From: Pseudooceanicola marinus
GTDB lineage: Bacteria > Pseudomonadota > Alphaproteobacteria > Rhodobacterales > Rhodobacteraceae
Direction: 5' to 3'
NCBI RefSeq assembly: GCF_020177265.1
Contig: NZ_JAIVMC010000008.1
Location: 124,001 to 188,000, forward strand
DNA: 64,000 bases
The notes beneath the pieces are model-generated. The model saw nothing but the letters and a program-made list of their open reading frames with translations. It ran no database searches and was not told where the DNA came from. Shown in pieces: positions 9,787 through 20,309 of the stretch. How positions within the stretch are numbered: position 1 is the stretch's first letter; the number at the start of each line of letters is the position of its first letter. A program made the translations under genes and the position numbers.

Positions 9787-12093
9787 ATGGAAAAGTTCGG
9801 TCGAAGCCAGCCGGTCAAACGGGTCGAGGACGTGCGGTTCGTCACCGGCCACGGCGGCTACGTGGATGATGTGGCGCCCAAGGGTTCGCTGTTTGCCCAT
9901 ATCTTCCGCTCGCCCGTGGCCCATGGCACGATCACCGCGCTCGATCTCGATGCCGCGCGCGAGGTCGAGGGGGTGCGCCTGGTCGTCTCCTCCGCCGATC
10001 TGCACGCCGCCGGGCTGACCGGCGGGCTGGCCGCGTCCCAGGCGCCCAACCGTGACGGCTCCAAGGGCGCGGAGGTGCGTCATCCGCTTCTGGCCGAGGA
10101 CAAGCTGCGTTTCGTGGGCGAGGCCGTGGCGCTGATCGTGGCGGAGACGCCCGAGGCGGCGAAGGATGCAGCCGAGCTGATCGAACTGGACTACGACGAT
10201 CTGCCCGTGCAGGGCTTCCTCGCCCCGCATGTGGCCGACGTGCACGACAATGTGCCCGGCAACCAGGCCGTGGATTATGCCACAGGCGACGCCGAGGGCG
10301 TCGAGGCCGCCCTGGCCGCCTCCGCCCACGTGGTCCGTGCAGAGGTGGCCGACAACCGCGTCATGGTCGTCTCGATGGAGCCACGCGGCTGCTACGCCGA
10401 ATGGCAGGGCGACCGCGTGCACCTGTGCTTCGGCGGGCAGGGCGTCTGGGGCGCAAAGAAGGAGCTCGCCGGGCTCTTCGGGCTGGACGAAGGGCAGGTG
10501 CGGGTGACGCACCCCGATGTCGGCGGCGGCTTCGGCATGAAGGCCAAGACCTACCCCGAATACGTCCTCTGCGCCTTTGCCGCGCGCGAGCTGGGCGCGC
10601 CGGTGCGCTGGACCGCCGACCGGACCGAGTCGATGCTGTCCGACAACGGCGCGCGGGACCTGACCCATGAGGTCGCGCTCGGCTTCGATGCGGACCACCG
10701 GATCACCGCCTACCACGTGAAGACCCGCTACAACCTGGGCGCCTACAACTCCAACTTCGGCCAGATGATCCAGACGCATCTCTTCGCCCGCGTGCTGACC
10801 GGGGTCTATGACATCAAGGCGGCGCTGCTGGAAGCCGAGGGCTTCTATTCCAACACCACGCAGACGGACGCCTATCGCGGCGCGGGTCGCCCCGAGGCAA
10901 TCTACCTGCTGGAGCGCGCCATGGACTACGCCGCCCGCGATCTGGGCCTCGACCCTTGGGAGCTGCGGCGCAAGAACTTCATCAAGGGGGACCAGTTCCC
11001 CTATGCCACCGCCACGGGCGAAAGCTATGACGTGGGCGATTTTCCCCGGCTCCTGGATGCCGTGGCCCAGGCGGCCGACCGGGCGGGCTTTGCCGAGCGG
11101 CGCGCCGCCTCCGAAGCCGCGGGCAAGCTGCGCGGGCAAGGACTTTGTTATTACATCGAGTCCATCCTCGGGGATCCCTCGGAGACGGCGAAGGTGGAAT
11201 TCAACGACGACGACACGGTCAGCATCTATGTCGGCACCCAGTCCAACGGGCAGGGGCATGAAACGGTCTACGCCCGCTTCCTAGCCGACCAGACCGGCAT
11301 CCCGATGGAGGCGATCCGCGTGATCCAGGGCGACAGCGACCGCATCGCCACGGGCGGCGGCACGGGCGGGTCGCGTTCGGTCACTACCCAGTCGAACGCG
11401 ACGCTGGCCGTCACCGGCGCCATGACCGAGGCCTTCGCGGGCTTCCTGGCCGAGAAGATGGATGTGGCCCCGGGGGACGTGAGCTTCGACGACGAAAGCT
11501 TCCGCATCAAGGGCTCCAACGCCGCGCCCACCATGATGGATGTGGCTGAGATGGCCCGCGAGGCCGGGCGCAGCGATCTTCTGGTGCATGAGGAAAAGGC
11601 CAAGCTGCCGGGGCGGTCCTATCCGAACGGTGCCCATGTGGCCGAGGTGGAGGTCGATCCCGAAACCGGCCAGGTGCGGCTGGAGCGTTACACGGTGGTC
11701 GATGATTTCGGCAATCTGATCAACCCGATGCTGGCCGAGGGACAGGTGCATGGCGGCGTCGTGCAGGGCGTGGGCCAGGCGCTGATGGAAAACGTCACCT
11801 ACGACGAGGACGGCCAGCTGCTGACCGCCAGCTTCATGGACTATGCCATGCCGCGTGCGGGCGATGTGCCGATGATCGGTTTCTCGACCGAACCCGTGCC
11901 CTCGACCCAGAATCCCATGGGTATGAAAGGCTGCGGCGAGGCGGGCACCGTGGGATCCATGGCCGCGACCGCCAATGCTGTGATGGATGCGCTGTCGGGC
12001 GCGGGCGTGGCGCGGGCCGACATGCCGTTCACCCCGCAACGGGTCTGGACCCTGCTGAGGGAGGCGGCGAAAGACCGTGAAGCCGCCGCTTGA
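9787..12093 (+). CDS. Xanthine dehydrogenase/CO dehydrogenase-family molybdopterin-binding (large) subunit
   Basis: The 768-aa catalytic subunit of a molybdenum hydroxylase. The N-terminal a/b hammerhead domain (about residues 1-130) is followed by the Mo-pterin-binding domains. The active-site loop AYRGAGRPE near residues 363-371 is of the form II type, not the AYRCSFR loop of true aerobic CO dehydrogenase. The catalytic glutamate lies in GCGEAGT (Glu718). True CO oxidation is therefore unlikely, and the substrate may be an aldehyde, purine or other N-heterocycle. The usual partners, the FAD-binding medium and 2Fe-2S small subunits, are not adjacent. The frame is open upstream, but the ATG with GGAGCG before it matches family starts. 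Its end overlaps the DUF2235 gene by 17 bp. Confidence 0.9.
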   Translation: MEKFGRSQPVKRVEDVRFVTGHGGYVDDVAPKGSLFAHIFRSPVAHGTITALDLDAAREVEGVRLVVSSADLHAAGLTGGLAASQAPNRDGSKGAEVRHPLLAEDKLRFVGEAVALIVAETPEAAKDAAELIELDYDDLPVQGFLAPHVADVHDNVPGNQAVDYATGDAEGVEAALAASAHVVRAEVADNRVMVVSMEPRGCYAEWQGDRVHLCFGGQGVWGAKKELAGLFGLDEGQVRVTHPDVGGGFGMKAKTYPEYVLCAFAARELGAPVRWTADRTESMLSDNGARDLTHEVALGFDADHRITAYHVKTRYNLGAYNSNFGQMIQTHLFARVLTGVYDIKAALLEAEGFYSNTTQTDAYRGAGRPEAIYLLERAMDYAARDLGLDPWELRRKNFIKGDQFPYATATGESYDVGDFPRLLDAVAQAADRAGFAERRAASEAAGKLRGQGLCYYIESILGDPSETAKVEFNDDDTVSIYVGTQSNGQGHETVYARFLADQTGIPMEAIRVIQGDSDRIATGGGTGGSRSVTTQSNATLAVTGAMTEAFAGFLAEKMDVAPGDVSFDDESFRIKGSNAAPTMMDVAEMAREAGRSDLLVHEEKAKLPGRSYPNGAHVAEVEVDPETGQVRLERYTVVDDFGNLINPMLAEGQVHGGVVQGVGQALMENVTYDEDGQLLTASFMDYAMPRAGDVPMIGFSTEPVPSTQNPMGMKGCGEAGTVGSMAATANAVMDALSGAGVARADMPFTPQRVWTLLREAAKDREAAA

Positions 12094-13147
12094 ACGCCTA
12101 GTCGCCCGGCTGTGGCCGGGCGGGTGGCTGCAACGTCGCCGGCGCGCGCCGGCGCGGCTGAACCGCCAGCCTGTCACGCATGTGGTGATCCTCGACGGCA
12201 CCATGTCCTCGCTTCTGCCAGGGCAGGAGACGAACGCCGGGCTGGTCTACAAGCTGGTGAACGAGATGTCGGGCACCGGCCTGTCGGTCTACTACGAGGC
12301 CGGGGTGCAGTGGGACAGCTGGCGCAGCACGATGGATGTGCTGCTGGGCCGGGGCATCAACCGCAAGATCCGCGGCGCCTATGGCTACCTCGCCTCGCGC
12401 TACCGGCCCGGTGACCGGATTTTCCTCTTCGGCTACTCGCGGGGCGCCTATGCGGTGCGCTCGCTCGCGGGGGTGATCGACCGCGTGGGGCTGGTACGCG
12501 CGCCGCGCGCAACCGAACGCAACATCCGCCAGGCCTACCGCCTCTACCAGGACAGCCACGACCAGGTGGTCATCGACGCCTTCCATGATCGGGAATGCCA
12601 CCCCCATGTGGAGGTGGAGATGATCGGCGCCTTCGATACGGTCAAGAGCCTCGGGCTGCGCCTGCCGTTCATCTGGAAGCTGGCCGAGGTGAAACACGCC
12701 TTCCACAACCACGAGCTGTCCCATTGCGTGAAGTCGGGCTTCCACGCCCTGGCGCTGGAGGAGACCCGTCAGGTCTACGCCCCGGTGCTGTGGGAGAGCG
12801 ATCCGTCCTGGCGTGGACGGCTGGAACAGGTCTGGTTCCCGGGCACCCATGGCGACGTGGGTGGGCAGCTGGGCGATTTCCAGGAGGCGCGGCCGCTGGC
12901 CAACCTGCCGCTCGTGTGGATGCTGGGCCAGGCGGAGTACCGGGGCCTGCCACTGCCGCCCGGCTGGCGGGACCGATTCCCGATGGACATCCATGCGCCG
13001 TCGGTCGGGCAATGGCGGGGTTTCGCCAAGCTCTTCTGGCTGCGCAAACCGCGGGTGGTGGGCGCCGACCCGTCCGAGCGGCTGCACGACAGCGCGCTGG
13101 CCCGGGGGACCTATCCGACCAATGCGCAGCTGGCACATCCACACTGA
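12077..13147 (+). CDS. DUF2235 (Tle1-like) alpha/beta-hydrolase domain protein
   Basis: A 356-aa protein with the DUF2235 fold, which includes the T6SS phospholipase Tle1 group. The serine nucleophile elbow FGYSRGAYAVR lies near residues 116-126. A conserved Asp is in IGAFDTVKSLG, and a His in FPGTHGDVGGQ is a good candidate for the third triad member. No signal peptide is seen, and the N-terminus is basic. The GTG start lies inside the end of the molybdenum hydroxylase gene (17-bp overlap), implying translational coupling. No type VI secretion genes or immunity protein are nearby, so I do not call it an effector. It is probably a cytoplasmic hydrolase of unknown substrate. Confidence 0.82.
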   Translation: MKPPLERLVARLWPGGWLQRRRRAPARLNRQPVTHVVILDGTMSSLLPGQETNAGLVYKLVNEMSGTGLSVYYEAGVQWDSWRSTMDVLLGRGINRKIRGAYGYLASRYRPGDRIFLFGYSRGAYAVRSLAGVIDRVGLVRAPRATERNIRQAYRLYQDSHDQVVIDAFHDRECHPHVEVEMIGAFDTVKSLGLRLPFIWKLAEVKHAFHNHELSHCVKSGFHALALEETRQVYAPVLWESDPSWRGRLEQVWFPGTHGDVGGQLGDFQEARPLANLPLVWMLGQAEYRGLPLPPGWRDRFPMDIHAPSVGQWRGFAKLFWLRKPRVVGADPSERLHDSALARGTYPTNAQLAHPH

Positions 13148-13178
13148 AGGCGCGCCAGGCGGCCTGCGGCGCGCCGGT

Positions 13179-13345
13179 GAGTATTTTCTCCGAGGTGAAG
13201 AGGGGGAGGGGCGCCTGCGAGGCAAGGGCGCGCGCGGTCGCTACTGGGGTACCCGCCTTTTGCAAAAGGAGGGTCCTGCCGTTCCCGCCCGTGCGCCGTG
13301 GCGGCGGAGCGTCATCCCCTTGTCTTCACCTTGTCGCAAATACTC
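13179..13345. repeat. Inverted pair of 22-bp GAGTATTT...GGTGAAG repeats
   Basis: Two copies in opposite orientation (13179-13200 and the reverse complement of 13324-13345) match at 18 of 22 positions by hand alignment. Both start GAGTATTT and end GGTGAAG. They flank a 123-bp GC-rich spacer between the convergent DUF2235 and thioesterase genes. A shorter GAGTATT occurs near 16944. They look like a dispersed gene-end repeat and could form a large hairpin blocking read-through from either side. Confidence 0.55.
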
Positions 13346-13375
13346 CGGCACGCGGGCGGGGCCGGGCAGGTAGCC

Positions 13376-13849
13376 TCAGAAGGAGGCGCCCGGCGGCAGC
13401 GGCAGCACGGCGCAGGTGGTGGAGCCGGTGGCGTAGAGCTTGCCGTCCTCGATGCCCGTCAACTCTCCGACGGCAACGCCGGTCGACCGGCCCACGTGCT
13501 GGGTGCGGCCCGTGGCACGCACGGCCATGCCATAGGGGATCGGGCGCAGAACGTTGACCTTGAACTCCAGCGTGGTGCAGCCGCGCCCGGCAGGCAGGCG
13601 CGACAGCACGGCGCAGGTCATGCAGCTGTCGAGGATCGTGCCGTACCAGCCACCGTGGACGGTTCCTGCGGGGTTGGCGAAATCGGGCAGGGGTGTGCCG
13701 TCGAAGATGACCGTGCCTTCCTCGGCCGAGGTGAGGCGGAAGTTGAGCACTTGGCCGATCGAAGGCCCGTCGCGGCGCCCGTCGATGATGGATCGCAGGG
13801 CGTCCAGCCCCGTCATGGCCGCGCGCTGCGGGACGGTCTGCTCTGTCAT
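13376..13849 (-). CDS. PaaI-family hotdog thioesterase
   Basis: A 157-aa acyl-CoA thioesterase-like protein of the hotdog fold. The PaaI-type segment GTVHGGWYGTILDSCM (residues about 80-95) includes the HGG loop and a helix bearing the catalytic Asp. It probably hydrolyses an aromatic or short-chain acyl-CoA, but no pathway genes are adjacent. The start is chosen from a strong AGGAGGAGA site just upstream of MTEQT. The frame continues 91 codons further without homology. A second possible role is a non-catalytic hotdog protein, less likely given the intact motif. Confidence 0.85.
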   Translation of the reverse strand: MTEQTVPQRAAMTGLDALRSIIDGRRDGPSIGQVLNFRLTSAEEGTVIFDGTPLPDFANPAGTVHGGWYGTILDSCMTCAVLSRLPAGRGCTTLEFKVNVLRPIPYGMAVRATGRTQHVGRSTGVAVGELTGIEDGKLYATGSTTCAVLPLPPGASF

Positions 13850-13934
13850 GGTCTCTCCTCCTGACAGTAGCCTAGTCCCGCCTTGCGGATGTCGCAACCG
13901 CATCGCGGACATTTTCGGGCCGGTGGACGGAGAA

Positions 13935-13960
13935 ACGCCCGGACCTTTCGATCCGGGCGT
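13935..13960 (-). terminator. Putative terminator of metF
   Basis: A perfect 9-bp stem (ACGCCCGGA with TCCGGGCGT) with an 8-nt loop, 33 bp beyond the metF stop. The minus-strand tail is TTCT, so the U-tract is weak. It also lies between metF and the co-directional thioesterase gene. Confidence 0.6.
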
Positions 13961-13992
13961 CGGGCAGGGTCTGTGCCGGTGGTGTGGCGCGC

Positions 13993-14859
13993 TCAGGCGA
14001 CCTTTTCCAGCTTGGTGCGCGGCGTCACGCCCAGGGCATGGCAGACATCGCGGGTCAGCTCGGGCTTGTTCAGGGTGTAGAAGTGCAGCTTGTCCACGCC
14101 CTCGCTCATCAGCGTCTCGCACATCTCAGTGCAGAGCGCCGTGGCCAGCAGGTCCTGGCGATCGTCGCGGATCGCCTTGTCGAAGGCGTCATCCAGCCAG
14201 GTGGGGATCGCGGTGCCGCAGGCTTCGGCGAAACGGCGCAGGCCCTTCCAGTTCTCGATCGGCAGGATGCCGGGCACGATGGGCGCGGTGATGCCGGCGG
14301 CGGCGCAGCGGTCGCGGAAGCGCAGGAAGGTTTCCGGCTCGAAGAAGAACTGGGTCAGCGCCTCCGACGCGCCGGCGTCCAGCTTGCGCTTCAGCCAGTC
14401 GACGTCGGCGCCCTGGTCGGCCGCCTCGGGGTGCTTTTCCGGATAGGCGCCGACGCGCAGCGTGAACTGCCCCGTGGCCGAGAGCGCCTCGATCAGCTCG
14501 ACCGAGTTGGCGAAGCCGCCCGGGGTCGGGGTGAACTGGCCCTCGCCCTTGGGCGGGTCGCCGCGCAGGGCCACGATGTCGGTGACGCCGGCAGCGGCGA
14601 AGCCCTCGACGATCTGCATCGTCTCCTCACGCGTGGCATTCACGCAGGTCAGGTGGGCGGCGACGTTCAGCCCGGTGTTCTTGTGCAGCGTGCCGACCGC
14701 ATCGCGGGTCAGCTCGCGCGTAGTGCCGCCGGCGCCATAGGTGACGGAGACGAAGCGCGGCATGAGCGGGGCCAGGACCTGCACGGTGTCCCAGAGACGG
14801 AACGAGGCCTCGAGGTTCTTCGGCGGGAAGAATTCGAAGGAAACGGCGGGCACGGACAT
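13993..14859 (-). CDS. metF: 5,10-methylenetetrahydrofolate reductase [NAD(P)H]
   Basis: Reduces methylene-THF to methyl-THF, supplying the methyl group for methionine synthesis. The 288-aa TIM-barrel flavoprotein is of normal length. It begins with VSFEFFPPK, which carries the catalytic Glu. It has the folate/FAD-contacting segments VTYGAGG and ALRGDPPKG and ends with LHFYTLN near the C-terminus, all conserved in MetF. The ribosome-binding site CAGGAGTGA precedes the ATG. It diverges from the metR-like regulator across 93 bp that contain a MetR-type inverted repeat, so control by homocysteine-responsive MetR is likely. Confidence 0.96.
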   Translation of the reverse strand: MSVPAVSFEFFPPKNLEASFRLWDTVQVLAPLMPRFVSVTYGAGGTTRELTRDAVGTLHKNTGLNVAAHLTCVNATREETMQIVEGFAAAGVTDIVALRGDPPKGEGQFTPTPGGFANSVELIEALSATGQFTLRVGAYPEKHPEAADQGADVDWLKRKLDAGASEALTQFFFEPETFLRFRDRCAAAGITAPIVPGILPIENWKGLRRFAEACGTAIPTWLDDAFDKAIRDDRQDLLATALCTEMCETLMSEGVDKLHFYTLNKPELTRDVCHALGVTPRTKLEKVA

Positions 14860-14906
14860 GATTCACTCCTGATGAAAGGTTTCCCCTTGTCGCTGCGCAG
14901 GCGAAA

Positions 14907-14928
14907 TGAGACAACTTCATAATTCTCA
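14907..14928. promoter_or_regulatory. Candidate MetR operator between metF and metR
   Basis: TGAGACAACTTCA (14907-14919) matches the enterobacterial MetR consensus TGAANNNNNTTCA except for one base. An overlapping wider dyad TGAGA-N12-TCTCA spans 14907-14928. The site is centred in the metF/metR divergent spacer, the typical place for LysR-family autoregulation and target activation. This is inferred from the consensus only. Confidence 0.6.
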
Positions 14929-14952
14929 CGATAATCATGAGGCGCGCAGCAT

Positions 14953-15909
14953 ATGCACCTGGAGCTGAGACATCTGCGGACGATCCGGGCCATTCATGAG
15001 ACGGGAGGCCTGCAGAAGGCGGCCGAAAGCCTGCACATTACCCAGAGCGCGCTGAGCCATCAGATCAAGGGGCTGGAGGCGCAGGCGGGGATGGAGCTCT
15101 TCGTGCGGCGCACCAAGCCGATGCGCCTGTCGGCGGCCGGCCTACGCATGCTGCGTGTGGCCGAGCGGGTGCTGGAGGAGGTCGAGGCGCTTGAGGCGGA
15201 GTTCGACCAACTGCGCGACGGCAGCGCGGGGCGGCTGCACATCACCCTGGAATGCCACGCCTGCTACGACTGGCTGCTGCCGGTGCTGGAGCTGTTCCGC
15301 CGTGCCTGGGCCGAGGTCGACGTGGACATCCGTCCCGGCCTTGCCTTCAACGCCATGGAGGCGCTGGAGCGCGAGCAGGTCGACGTGGTCATCACCTCCG
15401 ATCCGGAGGACCTGCCGGGGATCACCTTTGCGCCGCTCTTCGACTATTCACCGGTCTTCGTGGCCGCCGCCAGCCATCCGTTGGCCGCCAAGAGCCTGAT
15501 CACCGCCGAGGACTTGGCGGGGGAGACCCTGCTGACCTACCCGGTCGAGCGGTCGCGGCTGGACGTCTACAAGATGCTGCTGGGACCGGCCGGGGTCGAG
15601 CCGGCGGCGCACCGCAAGGTCGAACTGACCGAGGTGATCCTGCTGCTGGTGGCCTCGGGGCGCGGGGTGGCGGTGTTGCCCGACTGGGTGATGCGCGAGA
15701 TCCGCTATCACCCCGATTACGTTACCCGACCCATTGGCGACGGGAAGATGAGCCGGCGCATGTATGCCGCCTGCCGCAGCGAGGACGCGCAGAAACCCTA
15801 CATGGCCCATTTCGCCCGGCTGGCCCGCACCGAGGCGGTGAAGCTGCAAAGCGAGAGCGGCCGGGAAGCGGGTCGTGACACAGGCCGCGAGGTCGCCCGC
15901 ACCCGCTGA
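14953..15909 (+). CDS. metR: LysR-family transcriptional regulator, MetR-like
   Basis: A 318-aa LysR-type regulator. The N-terminal winged helix-turn-helix (about residues 1-60) contains AAESLHITQSALSHQIKGLE, very close to MetR of enterobacteria. A periplasmic-binding-protein-like effector domain (90-295) should sense a small ligand, homocysteine in MetR. The divergent metF gene and a MetR-type dyad in the shared promoter support the name. The C-terminal 25 residues are rich in Arg, Glu and Gly and probably disordered. The ATG matches the usual MHLELRHL start. Confidence 0.88.
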   Translation: MHLELRHLRTIRAIHETGGLQKAAESLHITQSALSHQIKGLEAQAGMELFVRRTKPMRLSAAGLRMLRVAERVLEEVEALEAEFDQLRDGSAGRLHITLECHACYDWLLPVLELFRRAWAEVDVDIRPGLAFNAMEALEREQVDVVITSDPEDLPGITFAPLFDYSPVFVAAASHPLAAKSLITAEDLAGETLLTYPVERSRLDVYKMLLGPAGVEPAAHRKVELTEVILLLVASGRGVAVLPDWVMREIRYHPDYVTRPIGDGKMSRRMYAACRSEDAQKPYMAHFARLARTEAVKLQSESGREAGRDTGREVARTR

Positions 15910-16010
15910 TCCGGCCGGGCCGCGCCGGATGGCGCGCGAGGGCGCCGCAGGCCCTTGGCAAGTGGGCTCGCGACGTCTATACGCGCCACTCGAACACAGG
16001 AGCCAGCCCC

Positions 16011-16799
16011 ATGTCCTTCAGCGCCAACCTCAACATCATGATGAAAGCCGCCCGCAAGGCGGGCCGCTCCCTCGTGAAGGATTTCCGCGAGGTGGAGAAC
16101 CTGCAGGTCTCGGTCAAGGGCGCGGGCGACTTCGTCAGCCGGGCCGACATCGCCGCCGAGGCGATCCTGAAGGAAGAGCTGATGGGAGCGCGCCCCAACT
16201 ACGGCTGGCTGGCCGAAGAGGGTGGCGAGGAAGAGGGCGAGGATCCGACCCGGCGCTGGATCGTCGATCCGCTGGACGGCACCACCAACTTCCTGCACGG
16301 GCTGCCGCACTGGGCGATTTCCATCGCGCTGGAACACAAGGGCCAGATCGTCGCCGGCGTCATCTACGATCCGGCCAAGGACGAGATGTTCATGGCCGAG
16401 AAGGGCGAGGGCGCCTGGATGAACGACATGCGGATCCGCGCCTCGGGCCGGATGCGGATGATCGAGGCGGTTTTCGCCACTGGCGTGCCCTTCGCCAACA
16501 GCCGCCACCTGCCGGCCACGTTGAAGGACCTGGCGCGGCTGATGCCCGCCTGTGCCGGTGTGCGTCGCTGGGGCGCGGCCTCTCTCGACCTGGCCTATGT
16601 GGCCGCGGGTCGCTACGACGGGTTCTGGGAACGCGGACTGAAGCCCTGGGACCTGGCGGCCGGCCTGGTGATCCTGCGCGAAGCCGGCGCCTTCGTCGAG
16701 CCGATGGACCCCGAGGGCGACATCCTGTCCGACGGCGCGATGATCACCGCCAACGAGCCGCTGTTCGATAAATTCTCCAAGGTCATCCGCGACGCCTGA
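16011..16799 (+). CDS. suhB: Inositol monophosphatase family protein (SuhB-like)
   Basis: A 262-aa Mg-dependent phosphatase of the inositol monophosphatase superfamily. Metal-site motifs are present: EEGGEE near residue 70, DPLDGTTNF near 88-96, and WERGLKPWDLAAG near 206-218, where the last Asp is the conserved third ligand. In alphaproteobacteria such proteins act as inositol-1-phosphatase and may serve the SuhB role in ribosome biogenesis. Which applies here cannot be told. A strong T-tract terminator follows. ACAGGAG precedes the ATG. Confidence 0.9.
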   Translation: MSFSANLNIMMKAARKAGRSLVKDFREVENLQVSVKGAGDFVSRADIAAEAILKEELMGARPNYGWLAEEGGEEEGEDPTRRWIVDPLDGTTNFLHGLPHWAISIALEHKGQIVAGVIYDPAKDEMFMAEKGEGAWMNDMRIRASGRMRMIEAVFATGVPFANSRHLPATLKDLARLMPACAGVRRWGAASLDLAYVAAGRYDGFWERGLKPWDLAAGLVILREAGAFVEPMDPEGDILSDGAMITANEPLFDKFSKVIRDA

Positions 16800-16824
16800 G
16801 CCGCAGCGGATCGACGGATGAGAC

Positions 16825-16856
16825 AAGGCGCGACCCTTTGGGTGGCGCCTTTTTTC
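16825..16856 (+). terminator. Intrinsic terminator of the suhB-like gene
   Basis: A stem AAGGCGC(C)GACC paired with GGTGGCGCCTT, one mismatch and a 5-nt loop, is directly followed by TTTTTTCTT. It starts 26 bp after the stop codon. Confidence 0.9.
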
Positions 16857-16897
16857 TTGGGGCCGTTTCTCCGGAGGTTGTCTGAGGGACAGGGGGA

Positions 16898-16912
16898 GGG
16901 GGCTTTGCCCCC
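16898..16912 (+). repeat. GGGGGCTTTGCCCCC hairpin repeat, copy 2
   Basis: Identical 15-mer to 4584-4598, here between the suhB-like terminator and the end of the rhomboid gene. It lies in a GC-rich stretch that also carries a GAGTATT fragment (16944-16950) related to the repeats near 13.2 kb. Confidence 0.6.
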
Positions 16913-17044
16913 TCTGGAGCCGTGCCGGCTCCATTCACCCCCAGAGTATTGCCAGCTTCAGGATGGGACGGGTGGGGCGCCTGTGGGGAGGGGGGCGGGA
17001 CGCAGAGCGGCGTGGCCCGCGAAGGAGGGGGGAGTGCCCGGGGG

Positions 17045-19704
<2,660 letters not shown>

Positions 19705-19835
19705 TCTGCGGCGAACCGCAGGAATGTTGCCAATCCGCGTCTGTTTCTGCTAGGAAGCGCCTTCGTCGGCCCTTCGGACATTGCGTCATCGGGCCAGGAA
19801 GCTCGCGCGCGTGCTCGCGTCAATTTCGGTGAGTG

Positions 19836-20309
19836 ATGCTCGGTCCGTTCTGGAAATCCTACGTCAGGCCCCTGCTGGGGCGGCCCGCGCGGTTTCAGGT
19901 CGCGGCGCTGTGCCATCGTGGCCGGGGCGAGGACCTGCGCATCCTGCTGATCACCTCGCGCGATACCGGCCGCTGGGTGCTGCCCAAGGGCTGGCCGAAG
20001 CGGGGCCATGACGCCGGCGGCACCGCGCTGGAGGAAGCCTGGGAAGAGGCCGGGATCAAGCCGGCTGGCCGTCCGCGCTCCGTCGGGTTCTACAGCTATG
20101 ACAAGCGGTTGGATGGCGGTCTTCCCGTACCCACGCGGGTCGAGGTCTTCGCCATCCCCGTGCCCTCCCTGCTGGACGACTACCCCGAGAAGGGGCAGCG
20201 CCGCCGCGTCTGGATGACGCCGGAGGAGGCCGCCGCCGCCGTGGATGAGCCCGAACTGTCGGAGCTGCTGGCGGCCTTCGCGGAACGGGCGGAGGATCTG
20301 GCCGGGTGA
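19836..20309 (+). CDS. Nudix hydrolase, diphosphoinositol-polyphosphate-phosphohydrolase-like
   Basis: A 157-aa Nudix domain protein. The Nudix box runs from PKGWPKRG to EEAWEEAGI (residues about 48-74). It matches the GX5-X7-REUXEEXGU pattern with His in place of the first Glu and Glu in place of Arg. The EExG metal-binding core is intact. The PKGWP lead-in is typical of the DIPP/NUDT3-like group, which removes pyrophosphate from inositol pyrophosphates or dinucleoside polyphosphates. Its stop codon overlaps the GTG start of the phosphate permease gene (GTGA), so the two are translationally coupled. This suggests a link with phosphate metabolism. Confidence 0.87.
   Translation: MLGPFWKSYVRPLLGRPARFQVAALCHRGRGEDLRILLITSRDTGRWVLPKGWPKRGHDAGGTALEEAWEEAGIKPAGRPRSVGFYSYDKRLDGGLPVPTRVEVFAIPVPSLLDDYPEKGQRRRVWMTPEEAAAAVDEPELSELLAAFAERAEDLAG

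Noticed and set aside
9787-12093. Aerobic carbon monoxide dehydrogenase
   Set aside because: The active-site loop is AYRGAGR, not the AYRCSFR loop of true CO dehydrogenase, and the partner subunits are absent.
12077-13147. T6SS phospholipase effector (Tle1)
   Set aside because: The DUF2235 domain is shared, but there is no VgrG, PAAR, chaperone or immunity gene nearby.
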